From assembly GCA_035540935.1 (NCBI GenBank), contig DATLFS010000043.1, positions 1 to 32,586 of the forward strand: a stretch of DNA of 32,586 nucleotides, given 5' to 3'. Shown here piece by piece: positions 24,785 through 32,068 of the stretch. The notes beneath the pieces were generated by a model, which saw only the letters and a list, made by a program, of their open reading frames with translations, had not been told where the DNA came from and made no database searches. How positions within the stretch are numbered: position 1 is the stretch's first letter; every line of letters begins with the position of its first letter. Source of the stretch: DATLFS01 sp035540935. Its GTDB lineage: Bacteria; Actinomycetota; CADDZG01; WHSQ01. The position numbers were made by a program, and so were the translations under genes.

Positions 24785-25215
24785 GCTCCGATCCCGTCGA
24801 ACGTCCGAAGGACTTCGGCGGCGCGCCCGTCCATACGAGCCTTGTCGTCGACCCCCTGGTGGTCGTAACCGAGAAGATGAAGCGTCCCGTGAACCACCAG
24901 CGCGTCCAACTCCTCGCCCAAGCCGTGACCGAGTCGCGACGCGTTCCGCCGCGCGACGTCGGGACACACAACGACGTCTCCCAACACCAGAACCCCATCG
25001 TCGTCGTCCATCATCGGGAACGCGAGAACGTCGGTCGCATAGTCGTTGCCGGCGAAGCGATGATTCAGTCGGCGCATGTGATCGGCTCCCACGAAGAGGA
25101 CCGACAGCTCGCAGCCGTCGGCGATGTCTTCGGAACGCAACGTATGCCGCGCGAGAGCGGATACCCGCCGTTCGTCGACGGGCACGTCTTGTTCGTTCGC
25201 GACGAAAACGTCCAC
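24781..25215 (-). CDS. ybeY: Endoribonuclease YbeY
   Basis: A metal-dependent RNase for 16S rRNA 3'-end maturation and ribosome quality control. The 144-aa protein has the zinc site His109, His113 and His119 in VVHGTLHLLGYDH, preceded by the conserved NHRFAGNDYATDVLAFP. The GTG start at 25215 overlaps the phoH stop by one base (TAGTG), and its stop overlaps the CNNM gene. The phoH-ybeY-CNNM-era order is conserved in many bacteria. Confidence 0.96.
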
Positions 25216-26189
25216 TAGCGGGTCGACGGGCGTTCGGTGTACAGCCGGTACGCCTCGACGATGTCCTGCACGATCTTGTGCCGGACCACGTCCCGCGCGT
25301 CGAGGTGACTGAACCCGATGCCCTTGATCCCCTCGAGGATCTCCTCCACAACGACGAGACCCGAGCGCGCGCCGGAAGGAAGATCGACCTGCGTCACGTC
25401 GCCTGTGACCACGGCGCGCGACCCGAAGCCGAGCCGGGTCAGGAACATCTTCATCTGTTCCGGCGTCGTGTTCTGCGCCTCGTCCAGGATGATGAATGCG
25501 TCGTTGAGCGTACGTCCGCGCATGAACGCGAGCGGCGCGATCTCGATCGTCCCCTGCTCGATGTACCTCGAGAAGGTGGTGGGCTCGAGCATCTCGTAGA
25601 GAGCGTCGTACAACGGCTTGAGGTACGGATCGATCTTGGCAGCGAGGTCGCCCGGCAGGAACCCCAGCCGCTCGCCCGCCTCGACCGCCGGTCGAGTCAG
25701 GACGATGCGCGAGACCTCGCGCTCGCGGAGCGCCCGGATCGCCATCGCCACGGCTAGATACGTCTTGCCGGAACCGGCGGGACCGATACCGAACACGAGC
25801 GTGTTCTCGCGCATCATGTCGACGTAACGCTTTTGTCCCGCGGTCTTGGGACGGATGGGCTTGCCCGAGTGCGTGACCACCACCGTGTCGGACAGGACCT
25901 GGGCGGGACGGGCATCTTCCTCCGTCTTCACCATCTCGATCGACCGCCCGACGGCATCGGTGGTGAGTGTCTGACCTCCCTCGAGCAAATCGATCAGCTC
26001 TTCGAAAAGGCGGGCCACCCGCTCCGTCTCGGCCGTCTCACCGGAGATGGAGATCTCGTTGCCGCGCAGCAGGATACTGACGGCGAACGCGGATTCGATG
26101 AGTTTCAGAAGCTCGTCGCGGGCTCCGACCAGGCGGACCATGTCGTGATGGCCGGGAACAAGGAGCTTCACCGTTGAGTGGGTCAGCAT
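25215..26189 (-). CDS. phoH: PhoH-like ATPase
   Basis: A PhoH-family P-loop ATPase of 324 aa, probably an RNA-related helicase or ATPase. The Walker A motif is GPAGSGKT (136-143) and Walker B is AFIILDEAQNTT. Sensor elements include VVTGDVTQVDLP and VRHKIVQDIVEAY. An N-terminal region of about 100 aa carries a KH-like stretch (RGNEISISGETAETERV). A possible -10 (TAAACT, 26201-26206) lies 11 bases before the ATG in the 42-base gap after the HIT gene. It sits upstream of ybeY with a one-base overlap. Confidence 0.95.
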   Translation of the reverse strand: MLTHSTVKLLVPGHHDMVRLVGARDELLKLIESAFAVSILLRGNEISISGETAETERVARLFEELIDLLEGGQTLTTDAVGRSIEMVKTEEDARPAQVLSDTVVVTHSGKPIRPKTAGQKRYVDMMRENTLVFGIGPAGSGKTYLAVAMAIRALREREVSRIVLTRPAVEAGERLGFLPGDLAAKIDPYLKPLYDALYEMLEPTTFSRYIEQGTIEIAPLAFMRGRTLNDAFIILDEAQNTTPEQMKMFLTRLGFGSRAVVTGDVTQVDLPSGARSGLVVVEEILEGIKGIGFSHLDARDVVRHKIVQDIVEAYRLYTERPSTR

Positions 26190-26231
26190 GCGATGGCTTG
26201 AGTTTACCGTGCGCGAGGTCTTGAACCGCCG

Positions 26232-26576
26232 TCAGCCCGGCGGCCAGGAGAGGCTCCGACCGCCGAGGACGTGCAGATGAAGGTGATGCACGCTCTGACC
26301 CGCACCCTCCCCCACGTTCGTCACCAGCCGCCAGCCCGCATCCAGTCCCTCGGCGCGGGCGACGCTCGCCGCCAGCGCGAACAGCTCCCCGAGGAGGTCA
26401 CCGTCGTTCCGGCCGAGATCGGCGGCGGAAGCCACGTGACGCCGCGGGATCACCAAGACGTGCGTCGGCGCCGCCGGATTGATGTCCCTGAACGCCACGG
26501 CGTTCTCCGTCTCCTCTACGACCTCGGCGGGCAGCTCACCCGCGGCGATTCGACAGAAGAGACATCCCTCGTTCAT
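26232..26576 (-). CDS. HIT-family (HINT-type) nucleotide-binding protein
   Basis: A 114-aa histidine-triad protein that likely hydrolyses purine nucleotide phosphoramidates or AMP conjugates. The triad H98-L-H100-L-H102 is in VHHLHLHVLGG. The opening CLFCRIAAGELPAEVV and FRDINPAAPTHVLVIPRRH are typical of HINT proteins. Its ATG overlaps the mtaB stop by four bases. Physiological substrate unknown. Confidence 0.94.
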   Translation of the reverse strand: MNEGCLFCRIAAGELPAEVVEETENAVAFRDINPAAPTHVLVIPRRHVASAADLGRNDGDLLGELFALAASVARAEGLDAGWRLVTNVGEGAGQSVHHLHLHVLGGRSLSWPPG

Positions 26577-27880
26577 ACGGCCTCCTTCGTCTCCAGGAGG
26601 CGGGCGGCGATCCCGTCCGCCCTCACCCTTTCGCCTCTGACGCGGGCGAGCGAGCCCAGGAGGCCTTCTGCTTCGAACCAGACGCGCACGTAGTCGCTCG
26701 TCTGGCCGGACGCGACGGCTACCCCGTCCACGTATCGCTCGTCCTCGACGAGGACCTCGAGCGGAACATTCAGATGCGCGTTGAGGAAGCGCCCGCGGAT
26801 CTCATTGCCGACATCGATCAACCGCTTCGATCGCCACCGCTTGACGTCGGGCGGGATCTCGCCGGCCATCGAAGCCGCAGGGGTGTCCGGGCGCGCCGAG
26901 TAACGGAAGACGTGAAGTTTCGAGAACCCGATCCTCTCCACCACTCGTACGGTTGCTTCGAACGCCTCGTCTGACTCTCCCGGGAATCCCACGATGATGT
27001 CTGTGGCCAGAGCGAGACCGGGTATGCGGCGCGCCGTCGCCTCCACCCGCTCGACGAACTCGTCCACCCGATACGGACGGTGCATCGCCTCGAGAACACC
27101 GTCGTCGCCTGACTGCAAGGGGACGTGCAGGTAACGACACACCCGCGGGTCTGAGGCGACGAAGTCGATCAGCTCTTCGGTCAGGTGATTGGACAGGATC
27201 GACGACAGACGCAGCCGCCACAATCCCTCTATCGAGAGCAACCTCTGGAGCAGATCGACGAGCCTGCGCTCGTCGCCGCCTTGGTCGTAGGCGTACTTGC
27301 CGAGGTGCACGCCGGTGAGCACGATCTCCCGCGCGCCCGACGCGATCCGCGCGCGTGCTTCCGCGACGAGCCCTTCTTCGTCGTAAGAGCGCAAGGGACC
27401 CCGGGTCGTCGGGATGATGCAGAACGTGCACCACTCGTCGCAGCCGGTCTGCACCTTGAGGTTGGCGCGGACCCGTGCCACGGGCGCCTCTCGCGCCGGC
27501 GCGAGTCTCCTCGTACCTATCTGCAGGAGCGGCCGCAACGCAGGAGCGGCATCGAGTGTCTCGAGGATGCGATCCTTCTCGTCGTTGCCCACGACGAGGT
27601 CGACGCCCTCGATGCCGGCGATCTCGTCCGGATTGCTGACGGCGTAGCAGCCGATCACCACGACCTTCGCTTCGGGATTGTTCTTGACGGCGCGCCGGAT
27701 CGTCTGGCGCGACGCCTTCGTCGCCTCCTTCGTGACCGTGCACGTGTTGACGACGATGACGTCCGCCTCCGCATCGCTCGTCGCCACGCCTACGCCACGC
27801 GAGGCCAGCTGCTCGGCCATGGCATCGCTCTCCGCCTGGTTCAGACGGCAGCCGAGCGTGTGGAAGGTGGCCGAAGGCAT
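26573..27880 (-). CDS. mtaB: tRNA (N6-L-threonylcarbamoyladenosine(37)-C2)-methylthiotransferase MtaB
   Basis: A radical SAM methylthiotransferase that converts t6A37 to ms2t6A37 in ANN-decoding tRNAs. The 435-aa protein has cluster ligands Cys11, Cys47 and Cys78 in the N-terminal domain and the radical SAM triad Cys147, Cys151, Cys154 (CDEWCTFC). The opening HTLGCRLNQAESD points to MtaB rather than MiaB (which starts near 'TFGCQMN'). A C-terminal TRAM-like part follows. The tRNA-Asn in this window is a possible substrate. TAGGCT lies six bases before the ATG with no ribosome binding site, suggesting a leaderless internal promoter. The HIT gene overlaps its stop. Confidence 0.9.
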   Translation of the reverse strand: MPSATFHTLGCRLNQAESDAMAEQLASRGVGVATSDAEADVIVVNTCTVTKEATKASRQTIRRAVKNNPEAKVVVIGCYAVSNPDEIAGIEGVDLVVGNDEKDRILETLDAAPALRPLLQIGTRRLAPAREAPVARVRANLKVQTGCDEWCTFCIIPTTRGPLRSYDEEGLVAEARARIASGAREIVLTGVHLGKYAYDQGGDERRLVDLLQRLLSIEGLWRLRLSSILSNHLTEELIDFVASDPRVCRYLHVPLQSGDDGVLEAMHRPYRVDEFVERVEATARRIPGLALATDIIVGFPGESDEAFEATVRVVERIGFSKLHVFRYSARPDTPAASMAGEIPPDVKRWRSKRLIDVGNEIRGRFLNAHLNVPLEVLVEDERYVDGVAVASGQTSDYVRVWFEAEGLLGSLARVRGERVRADGIAARLLETKEAV

Positions 27881-27886
27881 CGGCCC

Positions 27887-27892
27887 AGCCTA
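27887..27892 (-). promoter_or_regulatory. Putative -10 element of mtaB, leaderless arrangement
   Basis: TAGGCT on the minus strand is followed by six bases and the mtaB ATG, within the 23-base gap after rsmE. A weak match to TANNNT, supported by the pattern elsewhere. Confidence 0.35.
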
Positions 27893-27903
27893 ACGGCGCG
27901 CCG

Positions 27904-28647
27904 TCACCCGATGAGCCCGTAATGGAACTGCAGCGCGGCCACCGCGGCAAAGGCGGCGTTCTCCGTTCGAAGGATGCGCGGGCCGAGAGAGACCAGACGG
28001 CCCCCCGCGTCCGCGAGGGCTTCCGCCTCACCCCGCGACAGACCGCCTTCGGGACCCACGATCAACGCGATCCTGCGGGCGGGAGGATCGAGCGCCGTCC
28101 GGAGCGGCAGCGTGGCGCGCTCCCACAAGACGATCGTCGACGTCTCGTTCGTCACGCGGTGGACGAGCGTCGTCCAGGAGATCGGGGGCCCGGTGGCCAT
28201 GACGTACGGATTGCGCGACTGCTTGGCCGCGCCTCTCGCTATCGCCTCCCACCGCGCTGCGCGGCGCGATCGTTTGGCGTCGTCCCAGTTCACGACCGCT
28301 CGCTCGGAGGAGAAGATCCACGTTGCAGAGACGCCCAGCTCGGCCAGCCGCTCGACCACGTCGTCGCTCTTGCCTCCCTTGGGAGCGCCTTGATAGACGA
28401 CGATCTCCGGAACCGGCCGCGGGCGCCGCTCGTGGTCGAGGATCGCGGCCAGGATCACGTCGTCCTCCACCCGTTCCACGGCACAGCGCGCGACGCGGCC
28501 GGCGCCGTCGGTCACGGTTATGAGGTCCGAGGCACTGACGCGTAGGGAGCGCCGCGCGTGGTGCGATTCGTCGCGAGGAAGGGAGACATGCGTCGCGGTC
28601 CAGCGGTCGGGCGGTGCCACGAACCACGCGGCGCCGTCTCGGCTCAT
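27904..28647 (-). CDS. rsmE: 16S rRNA (uracil(1498)-N3)-methyltransferase RsmE
   Basis: A SPOUT-class methyltransferase that modifies U1498 of 16S rRNA. The 247-aa protein has an N-terminal PUA-like part (ESHHARRSLRVSASDLITVTDGAG) and the C-terminal knot with LIVGPEGGLSRGEAEAL and SLGPRILRTENA, which form the SAM site. It follows dnaJ after two bases and precedes mtaB by 23 bases. The insert KQSRNPYVMATGP is as usual for RsmE. Confidence 0.95.
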   Translation of the reverse strand: MSRDGAAWFVAPPDRWTATHVSLPRDESHHARRSLRVSASDLITVTDGAGRVARCAVERVEDDVILAAILDHERRPRPVPEIVVYQGAPKGGKSDDVVERLAELGVSATWIFSSERAVVNWDDAKRSRRAARWEAIARGAAKQSRNPYVMATGPPISWTTLVHRVTNETSTIVLWERATLPLRTALDPPARRIALIVGPEGGLSRGEAEALADAGGRLVSLGPRILRTENAAFAAVAALQFHYGLIG

Positions 28648-28649
28648 GG

Positions 28650-29732
28650 CTAGCGGAACGCCTGCCGCAACCGCTCGAAGAAGTTGGGCGAACCGGCGTG
28701 CTCGCCGCGGATCTCGGCCAACCTACGAAGCAGCTCCGCCTGCTCCTCGTCGAGCTCGGTGGGCGTCTCGACCTTCAAGAGAACGACGAGGTCGCCGCGG
28801 CCCCCGCCGCCCACGCGCGGCATGCCCCGGTTCCTGAGGCGCATGACCTCGCCCGACTGTGTCCCCGGATCGATCTCGACCGTCTCACCGTCGCCGCCCA
28901 AGGTCGGGATCGTGATCTCACCGCCGAGGGCGGCCGTCGTCATCGGGACCTGCACCTCGCACCCGAGGTCCGCTCCGGCGCGCTGGAAGACGTCGTGAGG
29001 AGCGACGTGCACGGCGACGTACAGGTCGCCGGAGCGTCCGCCGCGAACGCCCGCTTGGCCGCGGCCCGTAACCCGAAGCTGCGCCCCGTCCTCGATGCCC
29101 GGCGGGATCGCGATCGTGAGGGTCTCGGCCACCTGGACCCGGCCCCTTCCCCGGCAGCCCGGACACGGGTTCAGGACCTCCTCACCTCTTCCCCCGCAGC
29201 GCGGGCAGGTCGAAGCAGTGACCATGTTCCCGAGCAAGGTTCTACGCACCGCGCGCACCTCGCCCGCTCCGCCACATTCGCGGCACGGAGTCGGTTGGGT
29301 GCCCGGCGCGGCGCCGGTGCCCGAGCAGTCGGGGCAAGCCTGCAGGGTCGCCACTTCGACGTCGCGCTCCACTCCGGTCGCCGCGTCCTCGAGCGAGATC
29401 TCCACCTGGGCGAGGACGTCGGCTCCGCGCGCGGGCCCGCTCCGTGACGATCCCCCGCCTCCGAAGAACGTAGCGAAGAGGTCGGAGATGCCGCCGAAGT
29501 CACCGAAGCCGGTGGCGGCGCGCTCGTCGCCGAAGGTGTCGTAACGACTACGCTTGACCGGGTCGGACAAGACCTCGTAGGCGCGGCCTATCTCCTTGAA
29601 ACGTTCGGCCGCCTCGGGGTCGCCGGGGTTGGCGTCGGGGTGATACCGGCGCGCCAAGCGACGGTACGCCTTCTTGATCTCATCCTGCGTCGCGTCGCGG
29701 GAGACGCCGAGCGTGTCGTAGTGGTCGGCCAT
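28650..29732 (-). CDS. dnaJ: Chaperone protein DnaJ
   Basis: A DnaK co-chaperone of 360 aa. The J-domain has HPD at 31-33 (RRYHPDANPGD). A short Gly/Phe region (GDFGGISDLFATFFGGGGS) follows, then four zinc-finger repeats (CPDCSGTG, CRECGGAG, CPRCGGRG, CPGCRGRG) and the substrate-binding C-terminal domains. I start at the ATG 29732, which gives MADHYDTLGVSRDATQDEIK; an in-frame ATG at 29783 lies inside hrcA and adds an unlikely leader. hrcA ends two bases upstream, so both are controlled by the CIRCE element. dnaK and grpE are not in the window; this is the hrcA-linked DnaJ2-type copy. Confidence 0.96.
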   Translation of the reverse strand: MADHYDTLGVSRDATQDEIKKAYRRLARRYHPDANPGDPEAAERFKEIGRAYEVLSDPVKRSRYDTFGDERAATGFGDFGGISDLFATFFGGGGSSRSGPARGADVLAQVEISLEDAATGVERDVEVATLQACPDCSGTGAAPGTQPTPCRECGGAGEVRAVRRTLLGNMVTASTCPRCGGRGEEVLNPCPGCRGRGRVQVAETLTIAIPPGIEDGAQLRVTGRGQAGVRGGRSGDLYVAVHVAPHDVFQRAGADLGCEVQVPMTTAALGGEITIPTLGGDGETVEIDPGTQSGEVMRLRNRGMPRVGGGGRGDLVVLLKVETPTELDEEQAELLRRLAEIRGEHAGSPNFFERLRQAFR

Positions 29733-29734
29733 CG

Positions 29735-30781
29735 CTAAGAGGGTCTCGCCAGCATCCGACCGAGGCTGTCCGCCACCTCCCAAACAGCGGCCATCGTGCG
29801 CCGGTAGTCCATCCTCGTCGGGCCCACGATCCCGAGGGACCCGATGGGGCCGCCCTCGGCGCGGTAAGGAGCTGTGATGACCGAGCAGTGCTGCATCTCG
29901 TGAACGGGGATCTCGGAGCCGATGCGCACCTCGACCCGGTCGATCGAGATCGCGTCGGCGAGGAGCTCGAGCAGGACGCGCCGGTGCTCGAGTGCGCCGA
30001 TCACGCCGCGGACCGTCTCGAGGTCGGCGAACTTCTCCTCGTCCACGATGTTGGAGGTGCCCTCGAGATACATGCGCTCGGACTCACGGTGCGCCAGTTG
30101 CTCCTCGAGCAGCCGCGCCGCCCGCTCGGCCGTCGGACGCAGCTCGAGGGGGAACCGCTCGACGTCGTCGAGGATCCGTTTCGCGGCGCTGTCGAGCGGC
30201 GTCCCCACCACGACCCGGTTCAACATCTCGGCGGTTCGCTCGAGCTGCACCGGATCGAGTGCGTCCGGCACGACCATGATGTGGTTCTCGACGCGTCCGG
30301 TGTCGGCCACCACGACGAGCATGACCCGGTCGCCACCGAGCGAAACGAGCTCGATATGTCTCACCACGCTGCGCTCGAGCGCCGGAGCGAACACGACGGC
30401 CGCGTGGTCGGTGAAGCGCGACAACAACGACGCCGTCTGCCTCAGCGCATCCTCGAGTTCCCAGCGCGGCTCGGTGAAGAAAGAGCGGATCCGCCTCGTC
30501 TCCGACGGCGGCAGCTTCGCGTCGGACGCGAACTCGTTGACGAAGAAGCGGTAGCCGGCATCGGTCGGGATGCGGCCGGCAGACGTATGCGGCTGGTAGA
30601 TGTAACCGGCCTCCTCCAGGGCGGACATGTCGTTCCGCACGGTGGCCGACGACACCCCTAGGTCGTACTCGGCCGCGATCGTCTTCGATCCGACGGGCTC
30701 GCCCGAAGAGACGTAGTGCGAAACGATCGCCCGCAAGACGCGAGCCTTCCGCTCGTCGAGGGGCGCGGCGGGATATGCCAT
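29735..30781 (-). CDS. hrcA: Heat-inducible transcription repressor HrcA
   Basis: A repressor that binds CIRCE and needs GroE for folding. The 348-aa protein has a winged helix near the N-terminus (AAEYDLGVSSATVRNDMSALEEAGYIYQPHTSAG) and a long GAF-like dimer domain with EVRIGSEIPVHEMQHCSV and GPTRMDYRRTMAAVWEVADSL. I use the ATG at 30781. The next in-frame ATG (30808) lies within the CIRCE operator and cannot be the start if the operator sits in the promoter. TAGCAT stands seven bases before the chosen ATG, so the transcript is probably leaderless. Autoregulation with dnaJ is expected. Confidence 0.96.
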   Translation of the reverse strand: MAYPAAPLDERKARVLRAIVSHYVSSGEPVGSKTIAAEYDLGVSSATVRNDMSALEEAGYIYQPHTSAGRIPTDAGYRFFVNEFASDAKLPPSETRRIRSFFTEPRWELEDALRQTASLLSRFTDHAAVVFAPALERSVVRHIELVSLGGDRVMLVVVADTGRVENHIMVVPDALDPVQLERTAEMLNRVVVGTPLDSAAKRILDDVERFPLELRPTAERAARLLEEQLAHRESERMYLEGTSNIVDEEKFADLETVRGVIGALEHRRVLLELLADAISIDRVEVRIGSEIPVHEMQHCSVITAPYRAEGGPIGSLGIVGPTRMDYRRTMAAVWEVADSLGRMLARPS

Positions 30782-30788
30782 GGCGCCA

Positions 30789-30794
30789 ATGCTA
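30789..30794 (-). promoter_or_regulatory. Putative -10 element of hrcA, leaderless arrangement
   Basis: TAGCAT on the minus strand, seven bases before the hrcA ATG. The -35 position falls inside the CIRCE spacer, so HrcA binding would block polymerase. Confidence 0.45.
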
Positions 30795-30801
30795 CCCCTC
30801 G

Positions 30802-30828
30802 TTAGCACTCGTTATCCAGGAGTGCTAA
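30802..30828 (-). promoter_or_regulatory. CIRCE operator (perfect inverted repeat)
   Basis: TTAGCACTC (30802-30810), nine-base spacer, GAGTGCTAA (30820-30828): an exact match to the CIRCE consensus that HrcA recognises. It lies 21-47 bases upstream of the hrcA start and overlaps the expected -35 region. It is the strongest regulatory site in the window. Confidence 0.98.
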
Positions 30829-30832
30829 TCGC

Positions 30833-31129
30833 TCACGAGAGCGTGCCCGCGACCGCGACCTCGTGATCCCGCCCCCCGCACACGGGGCAGCAAGGCAGCC
30901 GGCCGGTGGCGACCTCGTCGCCACAGCCCGGGCAGCGGCCGCGATGCTCCGCAAGGGTCCCTCCGGGCCACGCCGTGCCGTCGACCGCGACCACGCGGCC
31001 GGAACCGCGCCGGACCAAGACGACGTGGTCGTTGGTGCAGCGGTATTCGTCGAGGCCGTCGAAGGACCCCCACCGCGCCGTGAAGGTGAGGCCGCAGTCG
31101 CGACAGGTCAGGTTGCCGAGGTAGGCCAC
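30833..31129 (-). CDS. Small zinc-ribbon protein of unknown function
   Basis: A 98-residue protein with likely zinc sites: CRDC near the N-terminus with a later Cys/His (RCTNDH), and CPGCGDE plus CPVCGGRDH near the C-terminus. It has no signal peptide or membrane segment. The GTG start at 31129 is preceded at six bases by TATAGT, an excellent -10, with no ribosome binding site, so it is probably leaderless. It ends four bases before the CIRCE operator. The family is not recognised; a structural or nucleic-acid-binding role is possible. Confidence 0.75.
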   Translation of the reverse strand: MAYLGNLTCRDCGLTFTARWGSFDGLDEYRCTNDHVVLVRRGSGRVVAVDGTAWPGGTLAEHRGRCPGCGDEVATGRLPCCPVCGGRDHEVAVAGTLS

Positions 31130-31135
31130 CCGGCG

Positions 31136-31141
31136 ACTATA
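31136..31141 (-). promoter_or_regulatory. Putative -10 element of the zinc-ribbon gene, leaderless arrangement
   Basis: TATAGT (five of six to TATAAT) on the minus strand, six bases from the GTG. The clearest example of the leaderless pattern in this window. Confidence 0.55.
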
Positions 31142-31153
31142 GGACCGGCCGCC

Positions 31154-31576
31154 CTAGAGGTCCTCCGCCCAGGGACCCACCCCCGAGAACCTGTCCACGG
31201 CGACCCTCGTCACGTAACCCGGCGGCGGGTCCGGCATGGGAGGGAACCGGACATCGGGCCCGAGGTACGTATAGGCGAGGCGCTGGAGCAACTCGGGCGC
31301 TCCGCCTTCGACGAGACGGGCGCGGCCGCGTACCACCAGGTACTCCCTCAGACCCCAGCGATCCAGCTTGGTCCCCTCGAACGAGATCACCACCCGCGGA
31401 TCGCGTCGGATGTTCCTCAACTTGAGCTGGTCGTTCAGCGTCGCCATGACCAACTCGTCTCCGTCCACGCCCACCCACGACATCGTCACGTGGGGAGACC
31501 CATCGCGGTTGAGAGTCACGAGGTGTCCGTATGCGCCCGCCGCTATGAACGCTCGGGCAGTCTCGGGAAGCAGCAC
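31154..31576 (-). CDS. PPOX-class (F420- or flavin-dependent) pyridoxamine oxidase-like protein
   Basis: A 140-residue split-barrel protein of the pyridoxamine 5'-phosphate oxidase superfamily. Marks are GAYGHLVTLNRDGSPHVTMSWVG, then DELVMATLNDQLKLRNIRRDPRVVISF and YLVVRGRARLVEGG. In actinobacteria such small members often use F420 or heme/flavin, but the cofactor is not decided here. The start is GTG at 31576, with GAGAGGG about six bases upstream. It lies between the zinc-ribbon gene and the LOG-like gene on the same strand. Confidence 0.87.
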   Translation of the reverse strand: MLLPETARAFIAAGAYGHLVTLNRDGSPHVTMSWVGVDGDELVMATLNDQLKLRNIRRDPRVVISFEGTKLDRWGLREYLVVRGRARLVEGGAPELLQRLAYTYLGPDVRFPPMPDPPPGYVTRVAVDRFSGVGPWAEDL

Positions 31577-31607
31577 TGCGCCCTCTCTTCCGGCCGCTTG
31601 CGGCCAA

Positions 31608-32066
31608 TCATCCGCCCACCTGCATGAGAACCCACGCCACCGCGTCCGCGGGAGACTCGCACATCTCGACGCCGGTGAGATCCCACGTGCCGATCCCCGC
31701 GACCGGCACGCCCGTCTTCAGCGCGAAGGCAACCTCCGACAGGGTGCCGGCGCCACCGTCGATCGCGATGAGGGCGTCGGCCGCACGCACCACCAGCGGA
31801 TTCCGCATCTCCCCCAGCCCCGTCGGGAGAGCGACGTCCACGAACCGGTTCGCGTCGGCGCGCCGGGTGCCTGGAAGGATCCCCACGGTCGTGCCGCCGG
31901 CGGCCTTGGCACCTCGGCATGCCGCCTCCATCACGCCACCGAGACCGCCGCAGACGACGACGGCGCCTCGGCCACCGAGCAGACGACCGACCTCCTCGGC
32001 CACAGCGGCGACCGCGTCCGTCGCGTCGCCCGCGCCGCACACCGCGACGTAGGAAGGTCCCGTCAA
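31608..32066 (-). CDS. LOG-like / TIGR00725-type Rossmann protein
   Basis: A 152-residue nucleotide-binding-type protein resembling lysine decarboxylase-like (LOG/TIGR00725) proteins. It has VCGGLGGVMEAACRGAKAAGG, EMRNPLVVRAADALIAIDGG and GAGTLSEVAFALKTG. The motif reads DGGAGTLSE instead of PGGxGTxxE, so cytokinin-type phosphoribohydrolase activity is not assured. No ATG or GTG gives the conserved YVAVCGAG opening. TTG at 32066 is the best start and is two bases past the HD-GYP stop, with no clear ribosome binding site. Translational coupling would explain this. Confidence 0.78.
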   Translation of the reverse strand: MTGPSYVAVCGAGDATDAVAAVAEEVGRLLGGRGAVVVCGGLGGVMEAACRGAKAAGGTTVGILPGTRRADANRFVDVALPTGLGEMRNPLVVRAADALIAIDGGAGTLSEVAFALKTGVPVAGIGTWDLTGVEMCESPADAVAWVLMQVGG

Positions 32067-32068
32067 TC

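Noticed and set aside
29733..29783. Upstream in-frame start for dnaJ at 29783
   Set aside because: It lies within hrcA and adds 17 residues before the universal J-domain opening MADHYDTLGV; the ATG at 29732 leaves a normal 2-base gap to hrcA.
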